64,000 bases of DNA from Rhizophagus irregularis (GCF_026210795.1 NC_089447.1:2978501-3042500), one strand, 5' to 3'; shown: positions 22,380 through 34,055, counted from the first letter of the stretch. Notes: a model not told the origin generated them from the sequence alone. A program made the numbers and translations.

Positions 22380-24458
22380 ATGGACATTCCCCGACGCCAT
22401 TATCGAGTTTATGACCAAGAATTGTCCAAAGTTGTCTTAGACCAACAAGCATTTATAATACCAGCTGACAGGCTTTCTCGTTTTATGGTGTAGAACTTTT
22501 AATACTCAGGTGAGAAGCGTAATAATTAAAATTATCTTCCTCTTGCAAAGACTTGTTACGCTTCTCAGTAAAAATTAATTGACGCGTTTTCTTATTTGGT
22601 CCTTCGGGAAGTGTCTTTTGTCACACAAAATTAATTCTGCTGGATACTCTTTATTGAATTTTTAATGCTTTGCTGTAACGATATCTTAATTGTTGTGGCT
22701 ATAAATGGAAGAGAGATTAAATCAAGTGAGTTAAGTTTATTAACAGTTTATTTCGCCAGATTTAAATATAATCATACCTACCATATAATCACACACTCGG
22801 GAAGAGATTGTCTGATTGTGACTGTATTAAAAAATTTCTCCGGTTTATAATAGCAAAACTTGGAAAAGTGTAATTGTAGAGAGTGTGTGATTATATAGGA
22901 TAGGCCGATTGGGAATTACCGTATAGAAGTACGACTGTATAATTAACATTTATTTTTCTAGATTACTGAAGTCGTCCGTTTCATAACTGAAAATGACGAT
23001 TATATTATAAAAGGCAATTGGTTTTGTCAGCATTGGCGATGCAAACACGAACCAAAATGTAATAATGAACAAGAATGTAGAAACAGATGCCCACACGAAC
23101 CGGAGTGTCAAACCGAAGAGCAATGTCGAACCTTATGGGTATGCAAACACGAACCGATATGCGAATTCAGAGAACAGTGTCAAAGAAGATGGTCATGCCG
23201 ACATAATCCGATGTGTCAAAATAAATGGTTTTGTAGAAAAAATTGGAGATGTATGCACCCATCACGATGTAAAGACATATGGGAATGTAAGTACAGATGG
23301 ACAGAAGAATACGAACCACATTGTCAAGGAAGATGGCAATGCTATCACAGACAGAAATGCCGAACAAAATTACAATGTCAAAATAAGTCATTTCAAACCG
23401 AATGGAAATGCCAGCACGAAGCCAAATGTTATAATAAATGGAAGTGCCAAAGCAGATGGCAGTGTCAACACAAAAAGAAATGTGAAATGACGAATTCTAA
23501 AAAATCGAAGTGCCAAGCAAAATGTCAACATCAATGTAAAAACGAAGAGGAATGTCTGAAAAAATCGCATCAGGATGAAAACGAAAAGGAACGTCTGAAA
23601 AAATTGAACAAGTTTGAAACCAAATGGAAATGCCAGCACCAGTGCGAGAACCTAAGGGAATGTAAAGAAAAATGGAAATGCTCACATGAAAACGAACCAA
23701 AATGTAAAGACGAATGGAAATGTCGATCCAGAGGTTGGAGATGCCAACATAGTCCGCCATGTGAAGGTTCTTGTCAAGACAAGTGGGACAGAGAAAATGA
23801 ATGGAACTGTAATCATGCAAAAGAATGTCAGACTAATTGGCAGTGTCTAAACGATCCACAATACAAAAATAAATGGCAGTGTCTAAATAAATGGACAATA
23901 GGATATAGCCAGAATGAACTCAAAGCAATTTTAGAAAAATCCCACCAGCAACTATATAATTTTTTTTCACAACAGTGCAAAGAATGCGGAAAAAATTGTA
24001 TTATTTCGAGTTTCATCCTATATAAAAGGTCAACAACTATGTTCTTGGAGGTAAGTCAGGATTACAGAACAATTTTGCTTATGAAATGCAAAAGAATTGA
24101 CATTCTTCCTCAAATATCCTAATAGAGAGAGATCATTTGTCACCTAGTATGGGCAAAAGCAAAAAAAACTAGAGGGGATGTGTTTTATAGAGTGTTTGGC
24201 AGCTGGAAATGCGATGAAAATCATTCTTGGGACAGCTCCTATACTTGGATATCACTCCGAAAGTTTGTAGAGAATCAGGCACGCTTGTCAGATCGTGATT
24301 ATTGGAAAATTAAATGCCATGAATGCCGGAGCGATGGCAACATTTCGAGTTGGCAGATAATTGTAGGATCAAAAGACGGCCCCCTTCATGAAAGAGAGCT
24401 ATGTGAAAAGTGTCGAAGTGGTGAAGTGTGTGTGCAAACAAACTCCTACTTTGGCTAG
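22380..24458 (+). CDS. 3CxxC zinc-finger protein with 18-fold W-x-C repeat
   Basis: The well-supported coding part is 22962-24050 plus 24126-24458, joined by a 75-base GT-AG intron that keeps frame. A proposed first exon (22380-22487, starting MDIPRRHYRVYDQELSK) and a 474-base first intron are tentative because the donor is weak. From about 23014 to 23897 the protein is a tandem array with 18 W-x-C triplets, typically W-x-C-x-H-x(3,4)-C spaced by 4-9 residues, rich in Lys, Gln and Glu. It is followed by QQCKECGKNC and, after the intron, GSWKC...W, KCHEC and HERELCEKCRSGEVC. These match the Cys/Trp/His landmarks of the fungal 3CxxC zinc-binding domain. I read the array as an amplification of the first knuckle of that domain. 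The function is unknown; metal binding is inferred. No signal peptide or membrane segment is seen. The protein is unusually repetitive for its neighbourhood and may vary in length between strains. Confidence 0.7.
22511..22567. repeat. 12-bp perfect inverted repeat
   Basis: TGAGAAGCGTAA at 22511-22522 and its exact reverse complement at 22556-22567 enclose 33 bases. It lies in the proposed first intron of the Cys-repeat gene, and could be a small MITE end pair or a hairpin. Confidence 0.55.
22783..22896. repeat. 16-bp perfect inverted repeat
   Basis: ATATAATCACACACTC at 22783-22798 is the exact reverse complement of 22881-22896, with 82 bases between the arms. The match continues imperfectly outward (CCTA / TAGG). 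The small size, inverted ends and intronic position fit a MITE-like insertion. Confidence 0.6.
22907..22939 (-). repeat. mariner/pogo-like terminal sequence, single end
   Basis: Read on the minus strand this ends TACAGTCGTACTTCTATACG, which resembles the ACAGTNNAACCTCNATATA termini common in Tc1/mariner/pogo elements. A TA follows it directly. The partner end was not found nearby, so this is either one end of an eroded copy or chance. Confidence 0.3.
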
Positions 24459-25232
24459 TGTGATGCATTATAAATGTAATTAATTTATATTTAGTAGGTA
24501 GTTGTCAAAGAGTAGCCCTATAGGTGGGAACATGGATTTTCTTATTGAATTATTTTTGAATAATATTGTTTATTTGCTTTCATTTATTATAGTATATTAA
24601 ATACTGTTATTAAATATACAGAAATTCATATATTTAAATTATTTTATAATAAATAAATTATTATATAACGTTATTCTATGCCAATTTTTACAATTTATTA
24701 AGAAAAGAAAAAATATAAATTATCAGAATTATAACTCTGGAATTCAGGTCACATAGTGACAAATAGTTATTTATCACTATATTAATGTAATAAATATTTT
24801 ATTTATCACTATATTAATGTAACAAATAACTATTTATCACTATATAATTATGATAACAATAATATTTATCATAAAAAAAAATTTATTATGATAGTGCTAT
24901 TTTAATCTATTTATATCAGTTTTAATTTATTTACTAATTAATTAGATTTTATTAATAGTTTTTTAGTTTTTTATCTAAAATTTGATTTTATTCTTATAGA
25001 AATTAGATTTAGGCATTTCATTATTAAAATTTTTAATATTTATAAATTATAAAGGAGTTGAATAATCTCTACTTAATGACAATAAAAGAAAGATGTTACA
25101 GGTAAAATGCTGTCCAACTGGCAATCATGCCAATTGAAGTATATTTGTCAATCCATAGTCAATCCGATGGTATAATATAATATAATATCATATTAGATGG
25201 AATCAGAAAATTTTCTATTGATGTTTAGGGCA

Positions 25233-25389
25233 CTGTCAGATATTACCTAATATCACTTTAATATAAAAGCTTACCCCCCCTCCCCTAGGTAAGATATGTT
25301 ATATATATAATTCCTTATATAATATTATATGTAACTTAAGATCTTTAGTTACTCCCCCTCCCCCTAAAATATTAGGTAATATCTAACAG
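25233..25389. mobile_element. 157-bp MITE-like element
   Basis: The ends CTGTCAGATATTACCTAATA (25233 on) and, on the other strand from 25389, CTGTTAGATATTACCTAATA form a 21-bp terminal inverted repeat with one mismatch. The inner flanks mirror each other too: a C-rich tract (CCCCCCCTCCCC) near the left end and another C-rich tract near the right. No coding capacity, and no clear target duplication. Confidence 0.6.
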
Positions 25390-25451
25390 CATCCTTATTG
25401 TCAAAATCAAAATAACTGATTGGTATTTATTTGTACTAAGATTTTTCAAAC

Positions 25452-25597
25452 AGTTGATTCAAAATTATTTGGCAATTAAAGTAAAATAAGTAGTGACCAG
25501 TTGCCTATTAATGTTTATTGCTAAATAAAATAGTTGATTTAGCAATTTACAGTAAAATAGATGGCGATTGGTTGCTTATTAATGTTTATTGCTAAAT
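25452..25597. repeat. two-copy tandem duplication, about 75-80 bp
   Basis: AGTTGATT...GCAATT...AGTAAAATA...TTGC(C/T)TATTAATGTTTATTGCTAAATA occurs twice head to tail with about 80% identity. Non-coding. Confidence 0.6.
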
Positions 25598-25957
25598 ATT
25601 ATATTGGTCATCAATATGTACAAATCTGATTTAATAAATTTTTAACAAAAATAATAAACGATTTTGTATAATTTACATTATAATAATATTAACAATATTA
25701 CATGTTAAATTTTCTTCCTATAGGAAGAACAGCTATATAAACTACTGGATTTCTTTTTCCGATTTTATATATACTTGGTATAAATCAACCAAGTATATTA
25801 TGTACCAGAATTATGTAGTCTTTATCAATTTCAAAAAATTATTTGTCCAGATTTTTTGCGTTATAGCCTTCAATATTGTTAACTTGAAAAATAAAATTTC
25901 GTTTAATGATTTGGAGTCAATATGAACTATTTTATAAAAGCCAATTTATGTATTAGA

Positions 25958-26713
25958 GACGTACCAGAAATTATGTAATTATGCTCAATTAGAGACCTGA
26001 CCCCTCCTACCCACTATGTGATTGAATTCTGATTGGCTAAAAAAATCCATACAGTATAACATATAATATATTATATTAATATATATATTATAATACAATT
26101 AGTTTGCTATTTAATAATCCAATTTGCATAAACTTTTTTTTGTTTTGTAGCCCCATTTATGCTTTATAAAATAAAATAAAAATTTATTGAAATTGGACTG
26201 CTAGATGGTGAAATAATTGCAAAAAAGCTTGTTAATAAATAAATTATCACATATTATATATATATTATAATACAATTATTTCACTATCCAATAATCCAAT
26301 TTGTATAAACTTTTTTTTTGTTTTGTAGACCTTTTTATGCTTTACAAAACAAAAAAAAATTCATTAAAATTGAACTGATATATAGTAAGTTAATTGCAAA
26401 AAAGCTTCTTAATAAATAAATTACTATATATTACATATATATTATAATACAATTATTTTACTATCCAATAATTCAATTTGCATAAACTTTTTTTTATTTT
26501 ATAGCTCTCTTTATACTTTATAAAACAAAAAAAATTCATTAAAATTAGACTTTTAGATGGTGAGATAATTGCAAAAAAAGCTTCTTAATAAACAAATTAT
26601 ATATTATTTACTATAAAAGATATACTATTACCATAAAAGGTATATTGTGACATCTGATTGCAGGACCTGACCCTCCACCCACCCATTAAATCACGTAATT
26701 TCTGGCACGCCCC
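25958..26713. mobile_element. inverted-repeat-bounded element enclosing 177-bp tandem repeats
   Basis: The left end reads ACGTACCAGAAATTATGTAA and the right end, on the other strand, GCGTGCCAGAAATTACGTGA, about 80% identical. Just inside each end a CCTGACCC(C)TCC...ACCCAC block occurs in direct orientation. The interior holds three copies of a 177-bp unit. No coding capacity. The layout fits a non-autonomous DNA transposon, but I see no clean target duplication, so the exact borders are uncertain. Confidence 0.45.
26087..26617. repeat. three-copy 177-bp tandem repeat
   Basis: Units start at 26087, 26264 and 26441, each opening ATTATAATACAATTA and containing CCAATAATCCAATTTG(C/T)ATAAAC, a poly-T tract, a TTTATAAAA/TTTACAAAA palindrome and GCAAAAAAGCTT. 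The period is exactly 177 in both steps. Satellite-like and non-coding. Confidence 0.8.
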
Positions 26714-28300
26714 TTATCTTATTTTCCTTTCCTATTTTTAACTTATGTTCAAAGTAATACTGAACTTAGCCTGGATATATTTCTATTGAATCATTTTCTT
26801 GCATGAACTTTGCAAAATGGCAACATCATATTTATATGATGGGAATTGTAAATTTCAATAGGTTAGTTTCACATGTATTAATAAAGTACTATGAAGATGC
26901 TTTACATTTATCACCTGATATGTAAAAAGTGACTTGACCTTTTTAGTGGTATTAACTTGACTTTTCATATTGTAAAATATATTATGTAATCAAAAATGAT
27001 ACTTGATATAAGTCAAGACAATGATTTGCATTGATAGATATAAATAGCATCTATATATTATGATTTTTATGATGCGATATATTAATATTCTAAAATTAAT
27101 TTTGGCATACTGTAAATTATATTAAAAAATAAAGTTTTAATAAACCTTTTATTCACCTTATGCAAGTAAAATAAAAATTGAATGAAACTAATCAAATTAA
27201 TCAAACTTACCATTTTATTAAGATTTTGTAATAATAGAATTATGTAACTTTAAAATCTATGTTATTTTATCTGCAAATTTTATAACTTTTCCAATCATAT
27301 GTTTATAGCTTGAAAAATATTTATTCCAGTATTACTGTCACTTTTCTACCTCACGTAATTTTTTGTAGCACATCAGCCTCATTTGTTTTTTTGTGTAATT
27401 TTTAGAAAAATTTTAATTGCAAAATTCATATTTAAAGTATAAAAGTTAATAAAATAATAAAATATGTTTTATTGATAAAAAATAATAATAAGTTCATTTA
27501 ATTTTTACTTTGAAATTTATATCTGCTTATTTATTATTTATTAATAAAATAAAATGTATAACCCATAAAATAAATATAATAAATAACACCTAAATAAATA
27601 TAAAAATGTACGTTTCTTATGTCTTCTAATAGATATAAAATATAAAAATGTGTATCTATTAATAAAATAAATATAGCATCTTTCCTAACTTTTCTAATAG
27701 ATATAATAAAACAAGTATAATAAATAATAATCTAAATAAATATATAAATGTGCATTGTCTAAAGAAATTTAAAAAATGTATAATGCACTTAATATTATTA
27801 TAAAGTATATTTATAACTTTATAAATATGTAAAATAATTCAATAAAAATAATTATTTGAATAATGCTATACTTGTTAAGCAATTTTAATTAGCTTTTAAT
27901 GAATGACCAAAGTACTAAAATTATTTATATAAAAAAGATAAATAAAAAAAATAAAAAATAGTTAATATAGTAGTAAAAATAAACTAACAATAAATTTTAT
28001 ACTTAAATAATTATTTAAATTCGATATTTATAGCTTTTTATAAACTTTTTATCTGATATTAAAAAAAGAAAGAGGAAAAAGTAAAAAGAGTTACAAAAGT
28101 TATAAAATCACTGTTATTAAATATAAATAAATCAATGAGACTAATATAACACAAAATCATGTGGAGTAGAAGAGTAATAGTGATACTAAGAAAAATCTTG
28201 GAAAATTAAATAGATAAATAGATGTTTACATTTCTTTTGCTATTTATTATATAGCTGAGTAAACATAAAAATAATTTTGTTACTTGAATGCTTAAATATT

Positions 28301-28346
28301 AGCTCACAAGCCAATATATTTTTAAAGTACTTTTGGCTTGTGAGCT
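28301..28346. repeat. 13-bp perfect hairpin
   Basis: AGCTCACAAGCCA and its exact reverse complement TGGCTTGTGAGCT flank a 20-base AT loop. Isolated in gene-free DNA; no T-run follows that would suggest a Pol III terminator. Confidence 0.5.
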
Positions 28347-28796
28347 GGTTTATGAGAAGCTTTATACTTAAAGGCTTTGAAATACAGTGGTAAATATAAC
28401 TATATCAGTGATTTCTTATAATAATACTATTTGATGTAATCTGGTTATTTGTAAATATTTAGCTTTTTGGTAAAATAACAATAATCCTTTATTTAAAAAT
28501 TTTTAGACTTTCATTTTAATTTAAGCAATTTAAAAAATCAGACAATAGAGCACAGTCAGTATCAGAGTGAATTAAATATAATAAATACTTATTATATAAA
28601 AATTTCAGAAGTTAAACAAATTGTAAGAAAGTGTAAAAAGAAATTCGCTATAAATACTTTTTTTTATTTAATCATTTTGAAATTGTAAACCACATTTGAA
28701 AAAAAATATCAAAGAAATGAAAAGAGACAAATGTAAACTAAGTTCATATTTTGTTAAAAGCGTTAATTATAAATATTACTTCAACAGGCCACTTAG

Positions 28797-29195
28797 CAAA
28801 TTGCAGTTTGCATAGACTACCTTGTAAATTGCAGTTTGCAAGAGAATAACTGCAGTTTATCTATAATAACTATTGGATTTAAGGTTGCTTGCCAAAACCT
28901 AGGGGTTTAGACAAAATGGCGTTTTGCCGAAAAGCAAAATTCTGCCAAAACTATATTAAAGTTATATTAAAAAACTGGCGAAACTTTGGAGAAAGGTGAA
29001 ACTGCCAAAACTTATTATAAATGCCAAAACTGCCAAAACTCTGCCAAAACTATAATAAATCTATAGTAAAATTTTGACAAAACTAATCGTAGGATTTTAA
29101 AGAGGTTTAGATAAGCAACCTTAATTGGATTGCAGTTTATACAGACTACTTTGTAGATTGCGATTTATACAGATTACCTTGTAAATTGTAGTTTG
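28797..29195. repeat. 28-bp tandem array split by a MITE
   Basis: Copies of AAATTGCAGTTTGCATAGAC followed by TACCTTGT recur with 28-bp spacing (starts of GCAGTTT-like words at 28803, 28831, 29132, 29160, 29188, with a shortened copy at 28852). The array continues on both sides of the element at 28880-29123. Confidence 0.7.
28880..29123. mobile_element. 244-bp hAT-like MITE with 8-bp target duplication
   Basis: The ends read TAAGGTTGCTTGCCAAAACC and, on the other strand, TAAGGTTGCTTATCTAAACC: 17 of 20 positions match, the first 11 perfectly. The element is flanked on both sides by ATTGGATT (28872-28879 and 29124-29131), an 8-bp target duplication typical of hAT elements. The interior is non-coding with repeated GCCAAAACT words. 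The intact duplication suggests a fairly recent insertion. Confidence 0.8.
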
Positions 29196-29979
29196 CATTC
29201 ATCTATGATTAGCTCTATAACTATATTTAATAAAACATGATGAGTAGTTAAAAAAAATTTGGCATTATAACTGAATAAAGATAAAATTAATCTTATAATA
29301 CCTTTCTTTTTATTTAACAAGAATAATAAGAATAGCAGAACAATAAAATTTTTCTGAAATAAACAAGATATCACTTTGAAATAATTAATGAAGAAACCTA
29401 ATTGCAATAGGTAGATTGTCTTTATGAGATTTATCTCTAGAACTAATGTTTTATAAATTTATTTATTTGATTTTTTTTAGAAAAAAGGAATTTAAAATTC
29501 GAAAAAATAAGTCTCAGCTACCCTTAAGTGATATTATTCATCATTCAAAAAAAAAAAAATTTCAAGCTACACATCTTATAAGTAAAATATATTGAAGATT
29601 TTAATATTAACAAAGAAAGTGAGGCCAATTAAGATTTCAAAGATAATTACATTAAAGTTAACTGATTTATGACTTTTCTTGCATAAAAGAAATCAACTAG
29701 GAAAAGAAAATCAGTAAGTTATACTGAAAATTCAAAGGAAGAAGATCATTCATTTAATTAAGATTATATAGATTAACCTAAGAGAATAAGTAATTTTTTA
29801 TTATTTCACGTAATTATAAGTATTCTGATTCCAATACTATTGAATTTATTAGAAAACAAAAATTAAAATCAAAGCAATTATAAAGAAAAGTGAACTGTGA
29901 TAATATGAACAAAAATAATATTATCATAGAAACTTTAGAAGATGAAAATACATCAAGTTCAATTTAACTAACTATGATA

Positions 29980-30110
29980 TCAAATACTTAGAAGATACTA
30001 CTTTATGTGATTATTTCAAATATATCCCAACAAATTCTGACGTTATTTGATATTTCAGAAGATTTTCCACTTCATGTGAATTTACACCATATCCAATAAT
30101 TTGACTATCA
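29980..30110 (+). repeat. dispersed coding-relic repeat, copy A
   Basis: This segment (AATTCTGACGTTATTTGATA ... TTCAGAAGATTTT ... CCAATAATTTGACTA) is clearly related to 59750-59830. One frame reads ISEDF-like fragments. It looks like decayed sequence of a multi-copy family, not a live gene. Confidence 0.45.
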
Positions 30111-30699
30111 AAAATTTCCTGTTTCTTGTGGCATAAATAGGTTAAGATTACAAGTAAAGGAAATGTAAAAATGACCGATAAAAAGACTGAACAAGATTTG
30201 ATAAAAATAGATCAACTACCATGTATTACAGATAATAACACCTTTAAAAATTCGTTTAAAGAAAAATACAACAAAATAGAAGATGATTTGAAATGAAAGC
30301 TTTCATGTATAAAGTATTTTATAATGTTTCAGATTTTACAAGTGAGGCACAAAATATTCAAAAAGCTACAGATAACTTATCTAAAATATTAATTTTTTTA
30401 AAAACCATTTGAAAGGCCTTTAAAAAGTATTTTAAAAGCATTTTAAAATGCCCTTTTATGTTATTTTCATAATATTCTTATTAGTACTTATAAGCTCATT
30501 GTTAAAATATTACAAAACAATTTTAAAAGGCTTGCAGAAGGCTTTAGAATACATATCATTTAATAATCATCTTAAAACAATTTTATTATTAATGCGAACT
30601 ATATATATATATTTTATTATTAATGCGAACTATACCTATATAATTATTAAACAGCAGTATAAAGAAAATCATTTTTGAAGTAATTTCTATTGTTAATGT

Positions 30700-33600
30700 C
30701 ATGGTTTTCTACTGTATGTACAGGAAGTACCACAATCATGCACAAAATGAATTTTTTGATGTGAATTTATAATTGAAATTGGATGTATTCGCTTCTAATT
30801 TTCATTACGTCCTTGAAGTAAATACCTATTACATTGCATAATTTGATCAAACCCAATCAAATCAAACCATTCAAACAATAAGAAAACATGATAGTTATTG
30901 TCATTTGATCAGTGTACAAAAATTGCTTGAATACGTGCAAACCATTTTTCATTTTCAATATCATCGTTGTCTTTTTTTCCTTCTATCTCAACAACATCAC
31001 CTGCTTGAAGTTTTATGTTTTCTTCGATTATCGTATCATCATCTATAATTGTAAAAGAAAGATGCTGATAAAAATTAATATTATAATGCGCCACGGCTGC
31101 TTGCTGTCCAAAATAATTATCGTATGTCCATGATATGTCTGAAACCATATTTTCATCAAGTTTCCTTCCTGAAAATCCGTTTTCTTGTATTTTCTGTTTG
31201 TTCCATTTACCACGAACTTTTATATTAATATAGTTGGATGAGGGTGACGTAAATTATTTTCTTGATCTATTATTATATAGATTTCAAATAAGTGATTTAA
31301 TATTCTGTAAGTAAACTAAAAATCGTAGTTGCTTATAATACCTTCTTCAATATCTTCATTTGAATATACTTGCGAAGTTAAATACCATCCATCAAATAAA
31401 CTTTTAATTTTTCCATTAATTTGTATATGATTATGTAAACCACGATCTATTAAATATCTTAAATTATAAATTGTAGTTAGTGATCAATAAATAATTATGG
31501 GAGACATTTCTTAAATAATTTATTACCTAAGACTTTGCAATGTGTTTTCTCGTTTGATGAAATCCAATTCCACATTTTTCTTATTGGTATGTGGTACATA
31601 ACTTTTATGTATTCGATGAACCATTTCTTTCAATGATACCGATGCATTAATAAAATTACCAAAGCGTTGTGCATGCTCAGAAAGATGACGAAGAACATGA
31701 AGGTTTGGTAAATTTGAAAACTCTTCTGGAAATACCTATCAATTTCAATTATCAGAAGTTAGTAATTGCTGGAATAAAATCTTATTACTAAGTAAAATTT
31801 TACCTTCAACAAATCAATAGACAAGTTTTGCAACGTCGCATCTAATCTAACATAATCATTATCAGACATTGATTCCGCAAATACTGCTTTTGAACATATG
31901 GCAAACTTAATCCAACATTGTTTAATCATTGATATTGCTTGTGAATTTAATCGTAATTGGTTATTTTTTTTGATACGTTGAATTATATTATTTTTGATAG
32001 AGCGGTTGTTAAGACATCTACGTAATAGAAACGGCATCATTATAGCTAACCTTAATGTATCAGACATAAAGTAACTGTTCCGATGTGATATGGGGTTTTG
32101 TTGACGCGACCAATATGATGGAAATTCAAATGATTTCCATACAGTAAGAAATTTAGCTTCTCCATCTCTTGTAAAAGATTCTAATGTAATATTAAGCAAT
32201 CTGCCTCCCAATCCAGCCACTGCATGAAATGCATCTTGTGATGTTTGTGTATGACGATCTCGAAATAATTGATCCAAAACATTTGGCTTAATATATAAAC
32301 CGTGCTCTTTTGCAAAAGCTGTTTGTAATGAAGGTACGTCATGTAATTGGTGCAAATAATCAAAATAATTATCAGTAAGGTGATGATATCTTCCATGCTT
32401 TTTAATATCATAATCAATTTCAGTAAGATTCTCTTTAAACACTTCACAAGTTCTGCATCCATAATTTGCATTTTGACGTAAGATTCCAGCAAGCGTCATT
32501 ACCTTGAGGTAGATCAGCCGTAGTCAAGCCCAATCCACCAGTCACCCAAACCTCTTCTTCCCCGATCTTCATCACAATGCCATGTTGTAATTGTTTAATG
32601 TCTTTTATAAATGGTTTGATAACATCCTCAAACTCTCCACCGAATGGGACGAACCCTATTAAAAAATGATTTTTCAGTTGTTGACGTAACTTGAGTGTCA
32701 TATTACCGAATTGAACATATAGTCCTCCTAGAGAATGATATACTGTTCTAAAAGTACCGAAATCATCATAGTAAAGATTGATAAAAAATTTGAATACTTT
32801 CATATTAGGTGATGGAGGTATACCCATTGTTATATATTCATTTGGATGGTGATGTCGTTGTTCAATAGGACGAATTGTGTAACGATTATTATGCTTGTAA
32901 AGAATTTCAGAAATACGCTTTTCATAACGGGGTATTTGATCTGTATCCTCAAGCCAAATTACAACTTTTTTTATTATTTGTGAACGTCTTATTAATATAA
33001 AATCATCTGTCATCCACAACTGGTCAGTACCACGAGAAGCTGAACGAAATATTCTTGGCAAATCAAAATAATTTAATAATTTTTGAATTTTAATACGCCA
33101 AGATCCATTTTCTTCCACTTGAATAAATGCCAAAATCCTTCCATAATATCTTACATTGTCAAATTCGTACATAACAAATTCACCAGTACTGTAAATAACT
33201 TGAAACAAATTAAGTATATTAACGATAAAATAAATAAAATGTTTTAATATATTATTATTATACTTACCATCATTATAAGAAATGCTTGTTAAATCAAATA
33301 AAGGTGATTCATGCCACAAAGTTCCATGCCATAGTTCTCTTTTATTAGTCACTTCTACACCAGCTCCAAAATACGTATGCTTTTTTAGTTGAGGATTGTT
33401 TAATACTCTTTCAATATGGTTCAAAATAGAGAAATAATACGCTTCTTTAGTTGCTTCAGAGTTAGATAGAGTATTTTTCTGCAATATTGGAACAGTTAAA
33501 CTTGAAATGGGCATTAAAGGTAGTTTATTTCGATATTTTTTAACGGTAGAAAGATCATTTGGGAGATCAAAAATACAAAATTGAGGATGTTTGAGGATAT

Positions 33601-34055
33601 TTATAAGATCCTTATACGCAGCTGTTCCTATGATCAAGTTGTTAATAATGCAATACAAGTTTCACAAGTCGATCATATTTACCTATCATATGTTTTACAG
33701 TCCATATAAAAATCAGAAATACTGAAATGTTTGGGAAACATTGACCGTTTAAAGAAGAACTATAATCATATACAGTGTTAACGTTAGTATCAGATAATTC
33801 AGCATTAACGTCAGTATTTTCTAAAGGTTCTGAAATGTTTTCAATATTTGAAATATATTCTTCCCCATTATTCCACTGAAATGTATCAGTATCGTCAGTT
33901 TCACTATTATGTTGAGATTCTACATTAACACGTAGGTTATTTTGAAAGATGTTGGCGACTCGAGTATCTCTTTGGACAAATTGTGGTTTTGTTTTTTTGG
34001 TATTTCTTATTCTTCCAGTAGTAAATTTATTTGTTTTTGTACGCACTCTATGCAT
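30700..34055 (-). pseudogene. degraded BAH-like/tnp2-type (Plavaka/CACTA-like) transposase gene
   Basis: Coding pieces in one order on the minus strand start at an ATG at 34055. A 55-base GT-AG intron (33628-33682) joins WTVKHMIG to TAAYKDLINIL. After a second intron (33199-33267) comes a BAH-like module (STGEFVMYEFDNVRYYGRIL to VVIWLED), then the transposase-like core (NLYYDDFGTF, LGGLYVQFGNM, FIGFVPFGGEFEDVIKPF, GGLGLTTADLPQGND), continuing as LAGILRQNANYGCRTC and RDRHTQTSQDAFHAVAGLGGRLL. A 31528-31737 exon carries LPNLHVLRHLSEHAQRFGNF. A second BAH-like module (WTYDNYFGQQAAVAHY, AGDVVEIEGKK) ends near 30909, with decayed sequence (HFVHDCGTSC) to about 30719. A one-base frameshift lies near 32480, the exon joins near 31200-31340 do not fit, and stops occur near the C-terminus, so it is probably dead. 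The superfamily is inferred from core and C-terminal motifs; the abundance of such genes in Glomeromycotina is from memory. Confidence 0.55.

Larger units (their letters stand above)
24459..30700. other. 6-kb gene-free, repeat-built region
   Basis: No host gene is seen over about 6.2 kb. The sequence is extremely AT-rich and assembled from small inverted-repeat elements, tandem duplications and decayed coding scraps, the clear ones listed separately. A short tandem (TTTATCACTATATTAATGTAA and variants) lies at about 24768-24850. Related blocks with TTCTAATAGATATAA recur near 27618 and 27697. Scraps such as 30170-30400 read as short frames with stops and look like dead repeat-family coding sequence. 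Confidence 0.6.

Noticed and set aside
23065-23490. Long alternative open frame over the Cys-repeat region (Asn/Lys/Gly/Val repeats), with further open minus-strand frames at 23388-23820
   Set aside because: These frames stay open only because the underlying DNA is repetitive. Their translations lack any domain, while the Cys/Trp frame continues through a clean intron into a zinc-finger module.
24180-24458. Apparent separate small gene for a 3CxxC fragment
   Set aside because: A 75-base GT-AG intron (24051-24125) joins it in frame to the upstream Cys-repeat exon, and it lacks its own ATG at the proposed start.
30448-30678. 76-codon open frame with a hydrophobic start
   Set aside because: The hydrophobic stretch comes from TTA/ATT-rich DNA next to palindromic ATTTTAAAA repeats; no partner or family is evident.
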